Shown here: in pieces, positions 43,077-51,612 of the stretch
How positions within the stretch are numbered: position 1 is the stretch's first letter
Layout of the letters: each line of letters opens with the position of its first letter
Source: JAOAIV01 sp038849555
Lineage (GTDB): Archaea > Thermoproteota > Bathyarchaeia > Bathyarchaeales > Bathycorpusculaceae
Assembly: GCA_038849555.1 (NCBI GenBank)
Contig: JAWCMT010000001.1
Coordinates: 62,001 to 126,000 of the forward strand
Direction: 5' to 3'
DNA: 64,000 nucleotides
Notes under the pieces: generated by a model
Databases searched by the model: none
Told to the model about the DNA's origin: nothing
Seen by the model: only the letters and a program-made list of their open reading frames with translations
Made by a program: the position numbers and the translations under genes

Positions 43077-44999
43077 ATGCTGATACAGGAAGTCATCTTG
43101 GAGAACTTCATGAGTTACGAGTACGCTAGGGTGCCCTTTAAACCAGGCGTAAACGTTATCTGCGGTCCGAACGGCGCTGGAAAATCATCGCTGCTCTTGG
43201 CTATTTCCGTGGCGCTAGGACAGTCGTACACGGAGCGCTCAAGAAAACTAAGCGACTTGATACGTTGGGGTAAGGATAGAGCGCGTGTTACGCTTATTTT
43301 GGATAACAGCAAGCGGGGCGGCAGGCGTCCAGTGCCTAAGTACAGCAAAGACCAAATTTTTCTCACCCGCGTTCTGCGTCGCGATGGCAAGTACTGGTTT
43401 GAGCTGGAAAATCGCGCTGCCACAAAGCAGGATGTTGAACGCTTGCTGGGCAGATTCGGCGTTGACCCTGACAACATGCTTATTATTATGCATCAGAGCA
43501 TGGTGGAGCAGTTCACTGTTCTCTCCAGCGTGGAGAAGCTGCGCATGGTTGAGGCGGCTGTGGGTTTGGAGCCGTTCCGCGAGAACGTGCTGGAGGCCCA
43601 GCGCAAATTAACGCGTATTCTAAGCCAGGAAGAGTCTGTCGGCAAGCTGCTTGAGTCGGCGGAGCAGACGTTGAATTATTGGCGTGAGCAATACGAGCGT
43701 TATCAGGAGAAGAAGCAGCTGCAGACTAAACGGCGTTTCCTTGAGCGCGAGCTGGCGTGGGCTGAGGTGGAACGCCACGAGAGTGCGCTTAAAGCGTTGG
43801 AGGCAGAGCGGCATAGAAACGAGGAAAATCTTAACCGAGTTGAAGCTGAAATAAAAACCTTGAAGGCTGATTTGGAAAGCCAGCAGCGCCAGCAGCGCAT
43901 GCTAAAGGATGAAATGAAGGCTGCTTTCAGCGAGCGGCTGGGTTTTGAACGGGAGATTGCCGAGAACGAAGCCACCTTATCCCTGTGCGAGCAGCTGCTT
44001 ACAGAAGCTTCGCTTTTGGAGGCGACGATTCAGAAAAACGCAGGCCAGTTCAAGCTGATGCGAAGCGAGAACTTGCGGGCGATGCTTGAAAACGCCAAGC
44101 AGCACCTTTCAAAGGTAACTGCAAGAATGAAAGAACATGAGGCAAAACTGCAAAGTTTGGAAGAAGCCGCTGGCAAGGTGGCTGAGGAAATTTTAGATAA
44201 CCGCGTTCAACTTGCATTGCTGCAGTTTCGCCGAGAAACAGCCATGTCTGATTTGGAGAGGATAGACTCAGCGCTTAAAGAGGCAAAAACCACCCTAAAT
44301 GAGGTTATCGCTAAGGCGGAGCAGACTGGCGCAAGAATTGCCGTGCTGAAAAGCGCCGCGGAAATTCAAGATGAAATCCGCATTACAGACGGTCATTTGG
44401 CTGCGCTTGCAGATGTTTCTGAAGATATAGAGCGCATGTATGAGTCTTACTCCAAGCTTTATCTGGAGTTAAAAGAAAAGGCGCAGTTGGTTGCCGAGAA
44501 CCGCGAGAAAACGCTTGAAGAAGTGAAAGTGCGCATGGACGCATGGCGGAACGTCATGCAGAGCCTGCTGGACCGAGTGAATCTGGAGTATCAGAAGATT
44601 CTAAGCCAGACCATGGCGACGGGCGAAGTGCGTCTTGCCAACGGGCATGACATTGAAACTGCAGGCTTGGAGATTCTTGTCGGCTTTAAAGGCGGGAAAC
44701 CCGTTCCTCTGGATTCCTACACTCAGAGCGGCGGCGAGAGAACCACGGCGACCATGAGCTTCCTTCTTGCGTTGCAGCAGCATGTGCGTTCGCCATTCAG
44801 GGCGGTGGATGAATATGACATTCACATGGACCCACGAAACAGGGAGATGATTGCGCGCATGCTTTTGTCGTTGATAAAGGATGCCACAGCGCAGTATATC
44901 GTTATCACGCCAAGCCAGATTACCTTCGCGCAGGAAAACGTGAACATCATCACGGTGCAGAATGTTGAAGGCAAATCAGTAGTTCGCGAGGTTACGTAG
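43077..44999 (+). CDS. SMC5/6-like ATPase, compact, no visible hinge
   Basis: 640 aa. The N-terminal head (1-165) starts LIQEVILENFMSYEYARVPF and has Walker A CGPNGAGKSSLL (about 29-40). The C-terminal head (about 500-640) has the signature QSGGERTTATMSF (about 550) and Walker B/D-loop FRAVDEYDIHMDPRNREM (about 574-591). The unusual VDE-x-D-x-xMD form is that of SMC5/SMC6 rather than of Rad50 or ordinary SMC. About 330 charged coiled-coil residues lie between, enough only for two short arms. No CxxC zinc hook and no recognisable hinge. ATG at 43077 behind GAGGCAAAGGG; TTAAATAAG at about 43019. It overlaps the kleisin-like gene by 1 nt. Confidence 0.85.
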   Translation: MLIQEVILENFMSYEYARVPFKPGVNVICGPNGAGKSSLLLAISVALGQSYTERSRKLSDLIRWGKDRARVTLILDNSKRGGRRPVPKYSKDQIFLTRVLRRDGKYWFELENRAATKQDVERLLGRFGVDPDNMLIIMHQSMVEQFTVLSSVEKLRMVEAAVGLEPFRENVLEAQRKLTRILSQEESVGKLLESAEQTLNYWREQYERYQEKKQLQTKRRFLERELAWAEVERHESALKALEAERHRNEENLNRVEAEIKTLKADLESQQRQQRMLKDEMKAAFSERLGFEREIAENEATLSLCEQLLTEASLLEATIQKNAGQFKLMRSENLRAMLENAKQHLSKVTARMKEHEAKLQSLEEAAGKVAEEILDNRVQLALLQFRRETAMSDLERIDSALKEAKTTLNEVIAKAEQTGARIAVLKSAAEIQDEIRITDGHLAALADVSEDIERMYESYSKLYLELKEKAQLVAENREKTLEEVKVRMDAWRNVMQSLLDRVNLEYQKILSQTMATGEVRLANGHDIETAGLEILVGFKGGKPVPLDSYTQSGGERTTATMSFLLALQQHVRSPFRAVDEYDIHMDPRNREMIARMLLSLIKDATAQYIVITPSQITFAQENVNIITVQNVEGKSVVREVT

Positions 45000-45826
45000 T
45001 GCAGTCCAAAAAAGAGCAAAAGAAACTTGGCAGAGAAAAACTGCAGCGCATTATAGAGATGTGCATAGCAATTGAAAATCACACGGTAGACCCATTCATG
45101 CTGGATGTGGACAACATACTTGCAATTGTCAGAGAGTATTTTCCGCAGTGGGAGCAGGCTGAAGAGCTTAATTTGGATGCCGAAGCCCTTCATCATTTAG
45201 CCTCGGCTATAAAGCTCCAAAGCGAATGGGTTAAACATCGCAGCACATCGCTTTACACAGACCCATTTCTGCTCGAAGAAAAAATCACGCAAACAACCAA
45301 AGAAGAAATGCTAAGCATATTCCTCAAGGCATGGCATCCCGTAGTTGAGCTGGAGCAGCTTAGCCTCCACAGCTTCGCTGAAGCGCTGCGGTACTGGGAA
45401 ACGCTGGTGCCGCTTAAGGACAGGTGGCCCGAGCTGACAGTTCCAGAAGTCGCCGCGGGCACTGCCACAAGAGATGAGTTAGTTAAGCAGCGCATCCTAA
45501 GCGACAAAGTCTTTTCGGAAGAGCTGGAAGGCTACTGGCAAGAGCTGAAAGCGAAAGTTAGCGAAACGGGCTCTGACGGCAAAATGCTCTACTGGGACTT
45601 TATCGGCGCTGAGACTTATGAGGAAACTGTTCAGCGCGCTTTCCTGACAAGTTTTCTGGTAACCTACGGCTACGCCACTTTGGAGATTCATCCTTTGGAG
45701 GAGGCTGTTTTCATTAAGCCGCTTGAAAAACCCACATCTAAAATTAGCGCGCAACAGTTGATTTCAATTCCGATATCGGTTACTTTTGAGAATTGGCAAA
45801 AGTGGAAAAGAGGCGAATTAAAGTGA
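44999..45826 (+). CDS. ScpA-like kleisin, partner of the SMC-like ATPase
   Basis: 275 aa. The N-terminal helical domain (about 10-90) has the ScpA pattern: a short strand VDPFMLDVDNILAIVREYFP, then LNLDAEALHHLASAIKLQSEW with bulky hydrophobics, as in the helix that binds the SMC neck. A long middle linker follows. The C-terminal winged helix (about 195-265) contains QRAFLTSFLVTYGYATLEI then EEAVFIKPL, like the ScpA C-terminus that touches the SMC cap. GTG start shares one base with the TAG of the ATPase gene. The call is from layout and pattern, not from a search. Confidence 0.65.
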   Translation: MQSKKEQKKLGREKLQRIIEMCIAIENHTVDPFMLDVDNILAIVREYFPQWEQAEELNLDAEALHHLASAIKLQSEWVKHRSTSLYTDPFLLEEKITQTTKEEMLSIFLKAWHPVVELEQLSLHSFAEALRYWETLVPLKDRWPELTVPEVAAGTATRDELVKQRILSDKVFSEELEGYWQELKAKVSETGSDGKMLYWDFIGAETYEETVQRAFLTSFLVTYGYATLEIHPLEEAVFIKPLEKPTSKISAQQLISIPISVTFENWQKWKRGELK

Positions 45827-46458
45827 GCAAGCGAAAAGGTTTGTATGCAAGCAAAATGAAGCGGGCGACGCATATGCTGTTTTACAGGCGGCATCAGAAG
45901 CCCGGCGTTAAAGGCTGGGAGCTCCGTAGAGTTTTAGGCTCAGATTACCCCAAAGTTCTGGAGATACTTGATGATTACTTGAAAAGCTTGGATTTGCAGG
46001 TTAAAACCGTTTTTGAAGAGGGAAAAGCGCCCTCTGGGAAGCCTTCGCTGGAAGAATTAGACAAAGCGCGATTCTACATTACGCTAAGGGGCGAGTTGAC
46101 GCCGAAAGAAGCGAAAATGATTGGCTGGCGAATAGACGATTTAGCTGGCTTAGCTGTTACCATCGCCTACATAATCAGCAAGAAGGGCCAAGCGCCACGT
46201 AAGGACGTGGAGGCAATGCTAAGCGAAAAGCTGCCAGGCTGGAAGGTTGGTTTAAACGTTGACCGTTACATTCGCTATGGTTACCTACAGCAAGATGACA
46301 AGGAGCAACTGTATCTGGACTGGAGAACCCGAGCGGAAGTTGACGAGAAAGCGCTAACAGACTTTCTTCTGAAAAGTGAAGTGCAGACGACCCTGCCGAC
46401 TGAAGGTTCCGAGGAAAACCTTGAAGACATTGAGGATGAAGATAGCGAAACATCATAG
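45823..46458 (+). CDS. winged-helix KITE-like subunit of the SMC complex
   Basis: 211 aa. Start GTG at 45823 overlapping the previous TGA by 4 nt, behind GAGGCGAA. Two winged-helix-like halves (about 10-60: HQKPGVKGWELRRVLGSDYP; about 105-170: LAVTIAYIISKKGQAPRKDV, then LNVDRYIRYGYL) are followed by a very acidic tail. Tandem winged helices next to a kleisin gene are the hallmark of KITE subunits such as ScpB or Nse1/Nse3. The identification as KITE is inference from fold pattern and position. Last gene of the operon. Confidence 0.6.
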   Translation: MSKRKGLYASKMKRATHMLFYRRHQKPGVKGWELRRVLGSDYPKVLEILDDYLKSLDLQVKTVFEEGKAPSGKPSLEELDKARFYITLRGELTPKEAKMIGWRIDDLAGLAVTIAYIISKKGQAPRKDVEAMLSEKLPGWKVGLNVDRYIRYGYLQQDDKEQLYLDWRTRAEVDEKALTDFLLKSEVQTTLPTEGSEENLEDIEDEDSETS

Positions 46459-46486
46459 CAAGGAAACAAAAAATGGGAAGGGTTGT

Positions 46487-48337
46487 TTAGCTCAGCTTGA
46501 TTTCTGCTATGAACGCCAGTGTGTCTAAGCTGTTTAGCTGCACTTTCGCGTTGGACACTGTGTAAAGCGTGTTGCCAATGTACAGCGCACGACGCACGCC
46601 CCAGTCGCCCTCAACTCCCATATCAGTTTGTGGTTGATGTGTCACGTTACCTCTAAACTCGAACCCGCGCGCCAGCGTTACCTTGAACACGTAGGCTCCT
46701 TGGAAGTAGTATCCCTGTGTGCCGCTGTCTTTGCTGCCTGAGTCGACTACGCCATAGGTGGTGAGTGAAATTGGAATCACCAGTAGCTCCTTCTGTCTGT
46801 CAAATAGAAACGCCTTTGGCTCGTAGAGCGCTTCTGAATCTGTCCAGTCTCCTTCCACAATATACTTGGCTATTTCCTTTGGCTCGTTAACGTTTGTGAC
46901 GTCGAACAGCGAAAGCTTAACAGTGTTGTTCTCTTTGCCTAAGCCGATGACGTGGTTCGCGTCGAAGAGATGTAGATAGCTCGAGTAGCCTGGAATCTTT
47001 AGTTCGCCAGCCACCTTCGGCTCAGCAGGGTTGCGCAGGTCGATTACGAAGAAGGGATCTACCTGCCTGAACGTGACGACGTAGCCCTTGTCTCCCATGA
47101 ACCGTACAGCGTATATGCGTTCATCTTCCGCCAATCCTTCTAGTTTGCCCACAATTGATAGGCTCTTATCCAGCACGTAAACATTGTTTGTCTGCGTCTT
47201 CTCGTTCTGCCAGGTTGTGGCTATCCTAAAGTTGCCGTTGTACTCGTCCATTGAGTACTGATTAAGCACATAGCCTGGAACACTGCCTTTTGCTTCAAAC
47301 GTTAACGTGGCGTCGTTTATGCGCACCCGGTAGATAGTTGTGTACTGGCCTTCGTTCCATGTTGAATATGTCACGTAGATGTTGCTTGTGGATACGTACA
47401 TGACGCTGGTGCCGCCCATCAGCACAGTCAGGTTAGTAGGCTGCTGCGCGTCGTCCAAGATGTTTACGGCGATGAAGGAGGTGAAGGTGAAGTACCTGTC
47501 CACCGTGTCAGAATAGTATACGCTTGATGGTGCAATGGGCGTTGCTTTCTTTTCCTGATAGAGCACTGGAAGCGTCACTGTATCATTCAAGACATAGGCG
47601 GGCTGGTTAATGACTGCATATACGTAGTTGCCTATCATTCTGGAGCTGAAATAGCCGCCGCTTATTGACAGGTTTCTGGCGAGAAGGGGATACGCTTTAT
47701 CAGACATGTCATAGACGTACAGGAAGGTGCTGCCGCTAATAGGGCCGGGATAAATCAAAGTTTCTGGGCCGCCCGAGCGGAAGATAACGGGCTGAAAGCG
47801 GCTGGCGATGACTACAAGTCTGCTGCTGTCTTCACTTAAGTATAAACCCTCTGGGTAAGTGTAGTTTTCAAGTGTGATTTTCGCGATAACCTTTGGGTCT
47901 TGCGGGTCAGCCTTGAGTATGTAAATGGCGCTTTGCGGTTCTGAATAGCCATAAGTAGTGGCTGCTACGTAAACGTATTTGCCATCAGTCTTCACGATGT
48001 CGGCTTCGTCAACTCCTGCAACCTGAATATTCGTGGTGGAATAACCACTCGCTGAGGACTCGCCGCTCTTTGCAAGAGGCGCAGGCATAGTCAATATGAC
48101 GTCGCTTCTTGCCCAGAGAGGATAAACAGAGATCCCTGAAGAATTTGCAACCAAGTAGTCTCTGAGTTCCTCGTAGGAAGAGAAAGTTTTCATGTTTGCA
48201 ACGTAAGGCGTCTCAGTTGGCGGCAACATTGCAGGCGTAGTGCCATAGGTGTAAATTAAAGCAACGAGAACTATGGCGGAGAGCACTGCAGCTAATCCGT
48301 ACATCGACGTTTTTTTCTTGACTTCTTGCTGAACCAT
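46487..48337 (-). CDS. secreted beta-propeller protein (Beta_propel family)
   Basis: 616 aa. An N-terminal membrane anchor (YGLAAVLSAIVLVALIYTYG) is followed by the characteristic FSSYEELRDYLVANSSG and the STTNIQVAGVDEADIVKTDG entry into the propeller. Blade sequences follow, including FFVIDLRNPAEPKVAGELKI and GYSSYLHLFDANHVIGLGKE. This family is widespread in archaea; its biochemical role is unknown, presumably outside the cell. Its promoter carries a palindrome also found at the regulator gene just upstream, so the two are probably co-regulated. Confidence 0.9.
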   Translation of the reverse strand: MVQQEVKKKTSMYGLAAVLSAIVLVALIYTYGTTPAMLPPTETPYVANMKTFSSYEELRDYLVANSSGISVYPLWARSDVILTMPAPLAKSGESSASGYSTTNIQVAGVDEADIVKTDGKYVYVAATTYGYSEPQSAIYILKADPQDPKVIAKITLENYTYPEGLYLSEDSSRLVVIASRFQPVIFRSGGPETLIYPGPISGSTFLYVYDMSDKAYPLLARNLSISGGYFSSRMIGNYVYAVINQPAYVLNDTVTLPVLYQEKKATPIAPSSVYYSDTVDRYFTFTSFIAVNILDDAQQPTNLTVLMGGTSVMYVSTSNIYVTYSTWNEGQYTTIYRVRINDATLTFEAKGSVPGYVLNQYSMDEYNGNFRIATTWQNEKTQTNNVYVLDKSLSIVGKLEGLAEDERIYAVRFMGDKGYVVTFRQVDPFFVIDLRNPAEPKVAGELKIPGYSSYLHLFDANHVIGLGKENNTVKLSLFDVTNVNEPKEIAKYIVEGDWTDSEALYEPKAFLFDRQKELLVIPISLTTYGVVDSGSKDSGTQGYYFQGAYVFKVTLARGFEFRGNVTHQPQTDMGVEGDWGVRRALYIGNTLYTVSNAKVQLNSLDTLAFIAEIKLS

Positions 48338-48391
48338 ACTTTTTTCACCTGATCTAATTGTAAGATAACCGTTGAATATTATCCTAAGCCG

Positions 48392-48408
48392 TAGAACAGA
48401 TTGTTCTA
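48392..48408 (-). promoter_or_regulatory. palindromic operator upstream of the Beta_propel gene
   Basis: TAGAACAGATTGTTCTA, a perfect 7-3-7 palindrome, followed by another TTAGAAC half-site at 48413-48419. It lies about 10 bp upstream of the likely TATA box (ATAATATT, about 48374-48381) of the gene starting at 48337. Confidence 0.65.
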
Positions 48409-48412
48409 AAAA

Positions 48413-48862
48413 TTAGAACGGTCGCATAGTCCATACTCGGTAGGCCTCATACCAGAAGATTGCGCAGACAATGGCGCCGAAAATGGTGATGAACAAGTTT
48501 TCGCGCATAAACAGGTCCTGCATCAGAAACAGCAAATACGCCACATAGAAAACGGTTGAGAACAACGCGTAGAAGAAGTATCTTGGGAAGAGTAGCTTGC
48601 CAAGTTTCACGTAGTGGCGGAGCACGCCGATTTTCACTTGGTTAACAAGCACGTAGTGCCCGCCAATTTCTTGTTTCTCAACCAAGCCTAACTCGCGCAG
48701 CTGTTCAAGGTGATGATTGGCTACGCTTGGGCTGCTAAAGCGCAGGGCACGCTGAACTTCCCGCGCGCTCACAGGATTTCCATGCCTAAGCAGATACCAG
48801 TAGACCTTCCAAGCTTTGCCTCGGAGGGCATACTCGAATTTTGTTTCGTCATCAGTGCTCAT
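48413..48862 (-). CDS. membrane-anchored winged-helix regulator
   Basis: 149 aa. An N-terminal ArsR-like winged helix (YALRGKAWKVYWYLLRHGNP; REVQRALRFSSPSVANHHLE; LRELGLVEKQEIGGHYVL) is followed by two membrane helices (about 90-145; FFYALFSTVFYVAYLLFLM and LFITIFGAIVCAIFWYEAY). Regulators of this type bind DNA at the membrane and sense envelope or lipid state. The ATG at 48862 is preferred; GTG at 48874 is in frame. Matching palindromes lie before its own promoter and before the Beta_propel gene, so both are its likely targets. Confidence 0.78.
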   Translation of the reverse strand: MSTDDETKFEYALRGKAWKVYWYLLRHGNPVSAREVQRALRFSSPSVANHHLEQLRELGLVEKQEIGGHYVLVNQVKIGVLRHYVKLGKLLFPRYFFYALFSTVFYVAYLLFLMQDLFMRENLFITIFGAIVCAIFWYEAYRVWTMRPF

Positions 48863-48914
48863 TAGCGAAGGCACCCTAGGTTAATACATATTAGGTATCT
48901 GCTTATAAGACCAA

Positions 48915-48940
48915 TTCTTAGAACAGACTGTTCCTAGAAA
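48915..48940 (-). promoter_or_regulatory. palindromic operator upstream of the membrane regulator gene
   Basis: TTAGAACAGACTGTTCCTAG core (48918-48937), nearly the same as the site at 48392. It lies about 10 bp upstream of the TATA box CTTATAAG (48902-48909), the same spacing as at the other promoter. It overlaps the end of the gene at 48934. Confidence 0.65.
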
Positions 48941-50046
48941 GTTTTTGGCGCCCAAAATTTGCGATTTTTCAATTTCTTTGCCACTTCAGGCTTTTCCCTT
49001 TCCAACTCTTCTATAATCACAGCCTTGATCAGCATAGTGGAGACAGGCGGGTCCATCTTGCTCAGCTTAACTTGAACATGCTTAACAATTCTATCTGCAA
49101 GTTCATCGTCCACGCCGATTTTTTTAAGTGAATTAACGATCTTTTGAATTTTAAACTCCTCGATAGCTCCTGACTTTTGCTCTACACTGATGGCTGGTTG
49201 CTTCTGGATTTCAGCAGGTAACGCGACAACGAGGGACGCTTTTGCACCGCGGATTTTTTCAAGTAACCCCGTGTCAGCTACTATGGTGATGACTTTTTGC
49301 TCTTCGTCTATTCCTTTAACTTCAATCTTCTCGATGACTTCATTATTGTCCAAGAAAATTTTCACAACATCGCCTGCTGCTAATTGGGCAGGAATGACTT
49401 GGTATGCTATTGGCAGCGCCACGCTTCCTTCAGGGATAGATACGCTTAAACCTTTTTCCTTAGCGGCTATCGCTAAGTGAATAACCTTTCCAGTTGGATC
49501 TAACTCGATTTCAACATCGCCTATGCCCCAATCTGTAATCAGCCTCCTTTTCACTCTTGCTGCAAGCTCTTCCACCGGTAGGTCCGCCGGCAAGGTCAAT
49601 TCTCTCTCAGACAACTCAGCCTTTAGAGAAAAAGGAACTTTCGGCTTAGCGGCAATGTCATATATTAAACGTGCATTGGGTAGTTTAACAGTGGTATAAG
49701 CCGTTTTCTTTGCGCCGATGCCGAATAGGGACACGCCCTTCTTGGGAATTTTCGCTGCTATTTTATCTCCGGTGTTAACTCCCCAAACAATAAAGATGCT
49801 TACTGCCACAATCTTGAGTGCTCCCCCGAAGGTAGGTTGTTCCAAGATTGCAAGCAATCCGCCTGTGAAACCCAAAAAGCCTAGCCCAAACAGAATGCCA
49901 ATGAAAGAGGATAATTTTTCATCTGTGAAATATCTGTATACTGCGGATAGAAGCATTACTATGAAAAAGGCGACGGCGCCGTAGACTAAGCCCCAAAGGA
50001 GCCCCAATATAGATTCCGCGATAAGTTCATACATGCTTAGACTCAC
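48934..50046 (-). CDS. membrane protein with TrkA-C-like and ATP-cone domains
   Basis: 370 aa. Three membrane helices (about 5-95) are followed by a mixed alpha/beta region (about 130-290) with a TrkA-C/RCK-C-like stretch (IAYQVIPAQLAAGDVVKIFL). The C-terminal ATP-cone-like domain (about 290-365) has IEEFKIQKIVNSLKKIGVDD, then ADRIVKHVQVKL and AVIIEELEREKPEVAKK. ATP-cones normally sense ATP/dATP in ribonucleotide reductases and NrdR; here the domain would face the cytoplasm from a membrane anchor. GTG start at 50046 or ATG at 50034. Function unknown. Confidence 0.7.
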   Translation of the reverse strand: MSLSMYELIAESILGLLWGLVYGAVAFFIVMLLSAVYRYFTDEKLSSFIGILFGLGFLGFTGGLLAILEQPTFGGALKIVAVSIFIVWGVNTGDKIAAKIPKKGVSLFGIGAKKTAYTTVKLPNARLIYDIAAKPKVPFSLKAELSERELTLPADLPVEELAARVKRRLITDWGIGDVEIELDPTGKVIHLAIAAKEKGLSVSIPEGSVALPIAYQVIPAQLAAGDVVKIFLDNNEVIEKIEVKGIDEEQKVITIVADTGLLEKIRGAKASLVVALPAEIQKQPAISVEQKSGAIEEFKIQKIVNSLKKIGVDDELADRIVKHVQVKLSKMDPPVSTMLIKAVIIEELEREKPEVAKKLKNRKFWAPKTF

Positions 50047-50153
50047 GTGTTCCTAATAGCGTTTTATCGCATAAAAACATCATCTTTCTACATAAAGCAA
50101 GTTACCTAAGTCATAGGAAAAAGAGCGGCTGGACGCTTCAAAGTAGGCGGAGA

Positions 50154-50816
50154 TTAGGTATTTTCAGTAGGCAATCTTCCCTTCGATAGATTCGCTGAAA
50201 GCCCAGGAGGCAAGTCAGGAAGCTTTGAATCAATTTTCTGCTCTGCAACAGCAGCTGCCTCGGAAAGTATCTTCGCCGCGTCCTCGTTGACGCTGTTAAA
50301 GTTCAAGGATAAGCCAGAGCTTGCGCCGCAATCGAACATTAAGCCACTTAGCATATTGCTTATGTCGCCCAGCTCGTTTTCAGCCTCAGGCAGCACACCG
50401 CACAAGCCCACATTTAATGAACGTAGCACGCTTATACATGGGCCCAGTGTTGCCACCATATCGCCGAACTCCGTGATTGTCCGCATTCTCAGTAGCACTT
50501 GGTCAAGGGCAAGCCGTGCGTTCATGATAAGCCGCTCCATTCTGCGAACCTCAGCCAGCTCGTTAGCGTAAATGTTGGCGTGCGCCGTGTCATGCTGCTC
50601 GTAAGCAGCAACTATCTTCGTGAACAGCGCCTTGTCTTTTTGACTAAACCGTTCCGAAGCTTGATCCAGCCTTTGAATTTGAAGCTCCAAACGCTTAATT
50701 GCGTAGTCTAAGCGTGGCTTCAGCGCTTGCGGCGGAGCGAATGAGGCGCGTATTGTGTCAACGAACGATGTCTCTTCTCGTCTGCTTTCCCATTTTTTGG
50801 CAAATTTTTCAGACAT
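50154..50816 (-). CDS. ESCRT-III / Snf7-family protein (CdvB-like)
   Basis: 220 aa. Start ATG at 50816 behind GAGGG. The helical core (about 20-150) follows the Snf7 pattern: basic first helices (KPRLDYAIKRLELQIQRLDQ; SERFSQKDKALFTKIVAAYE), then YANELAEVRRMERLIMNARL, and an acidic regulatory region with DISNMLSGLMFD. CdvB proteins polymerise on membranes in archaeal cell division and vesicle budding with CdvC/Vps4, which is not in this window. No clear MIM motif seen at the C-terminus. Confidence 0.85.
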   Translation of the reverse strand: MSEKFAKKWESRREETSFVDTIRASFAPPQALKPRLDYAIKRLELQIQRLDQASERFSQKDKALFTKIVAAYEQHDTAHANIYANELAEVRRMERLIMNARLALDQVLLRMRTITEFGDMVATLGPCISVLRSLNVGLCGVLPEAENELGDISNMLSGLMFDCGASSGLSLNFNSVNEDAAKILSEAAAVAEQKIDSKLPDLPPGLSANLSKGRLPTENT

Positions 50817-51042
50817 TGTGATGCCCTCAGCGGATAATGTTATTTTAAGCATACTTATGTATTGTTAATATGGAAAAAACATGTAGGTATATATGTCAAG
50901 TTGCTAGGTACACGTAAACCATGCTACATCCAAAAAGCCTATGCAACAAGCGCACCATCTTAAACCCATCCACTTTATAACAATCAAAAACCCGCCGCTG
51001 GTTAGGCTGTTACACTTGAAGAAGAACAACCATTAGGCACAT

Positions 51043-51609
51043 TTAAACTGTGCAAAGCAGGTTTCTGATTGTCATGGCGACTTCTTCTTTCGATTTGCTT
51101 GCGTTAATAATTGTCCATTTTCCAATTAATGCCAAAGAAAGTGCTTTCGCCCTTACTTTTCTAAGTGCATCCAAGCTTTCAAACATCTCTCGGTTTCTGC
51201 GCGTTCGGCATATTCGTTTGTAAGCATCATCGGGCATAATATCCAGAAAAAGCAGGGCATCTGATTTCGGCACAATAAGGGCGAAAAAGTGGTATGCAAT
51301 TCTGTGCAATGGCGCGGGCAAATAGGCTGTGCCCATTAAATAGCGTACAAAAATTATGTGGTCATACTTTTGCCAAGTGTAAATTAGAATCGAGCGAATC
51401 ACGTCTATCATGTAGAAAAGTGCGGAGGCAAAATGCGCGTTTTTTCCTTTTGCGTAAAGAAACTGCCTTGCTTTCGAGCCGAAAAAATTATCAGTTGACG
51501 GGTGGAATCGAAGACAAACCGTTTGTCCCTTGGCTGTTAGAAACTTGAAAAGCTGAACGGCTTGGGTGCTTTTTCCAGAGGCATCTAACCCGTCGATGAC
51601 TATGAACAC
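51043..51609 (-). CDS. tmk: thymidylate kinase
   Basis: 188 aa. It phosphorylates dTMP to dTDP. P-loop IDGLDASGKSTQAVQLF at the N-terminus; the DR-like motif region appears as IIFVRYLMGTAYLPAP, and the lid contains CRTRRNREMFESLDALRKVR. GTG start at 51609, 3 nt after the lipid-kinase-like gene. It is the last of three tightly packed genes (prenyltransferase, polyprenol kinase-like, tmk). The divergent active-site Asp-Arg makes a broader nucleotide kinase possible. Confidence 0.78.
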   Translation of the reverse strand: MFIVIDGLDASGKSTQAVQLFKFLTAKGQTVCLRFHPSTDNFFGSKARQFLYAKGKNAHFASALFYMIDVIRSILIYTWQKYDHIIFVRYLMGTAYLPAPLHRIAYHFFALIVPKSDALLFLDIMPDDAYKRICRTRRNREMFESLDALRKVRAKALSLALIGKWTIINASKSKEEVAMTIRNLLCTV

Positions 51610-51612
51610 GTG

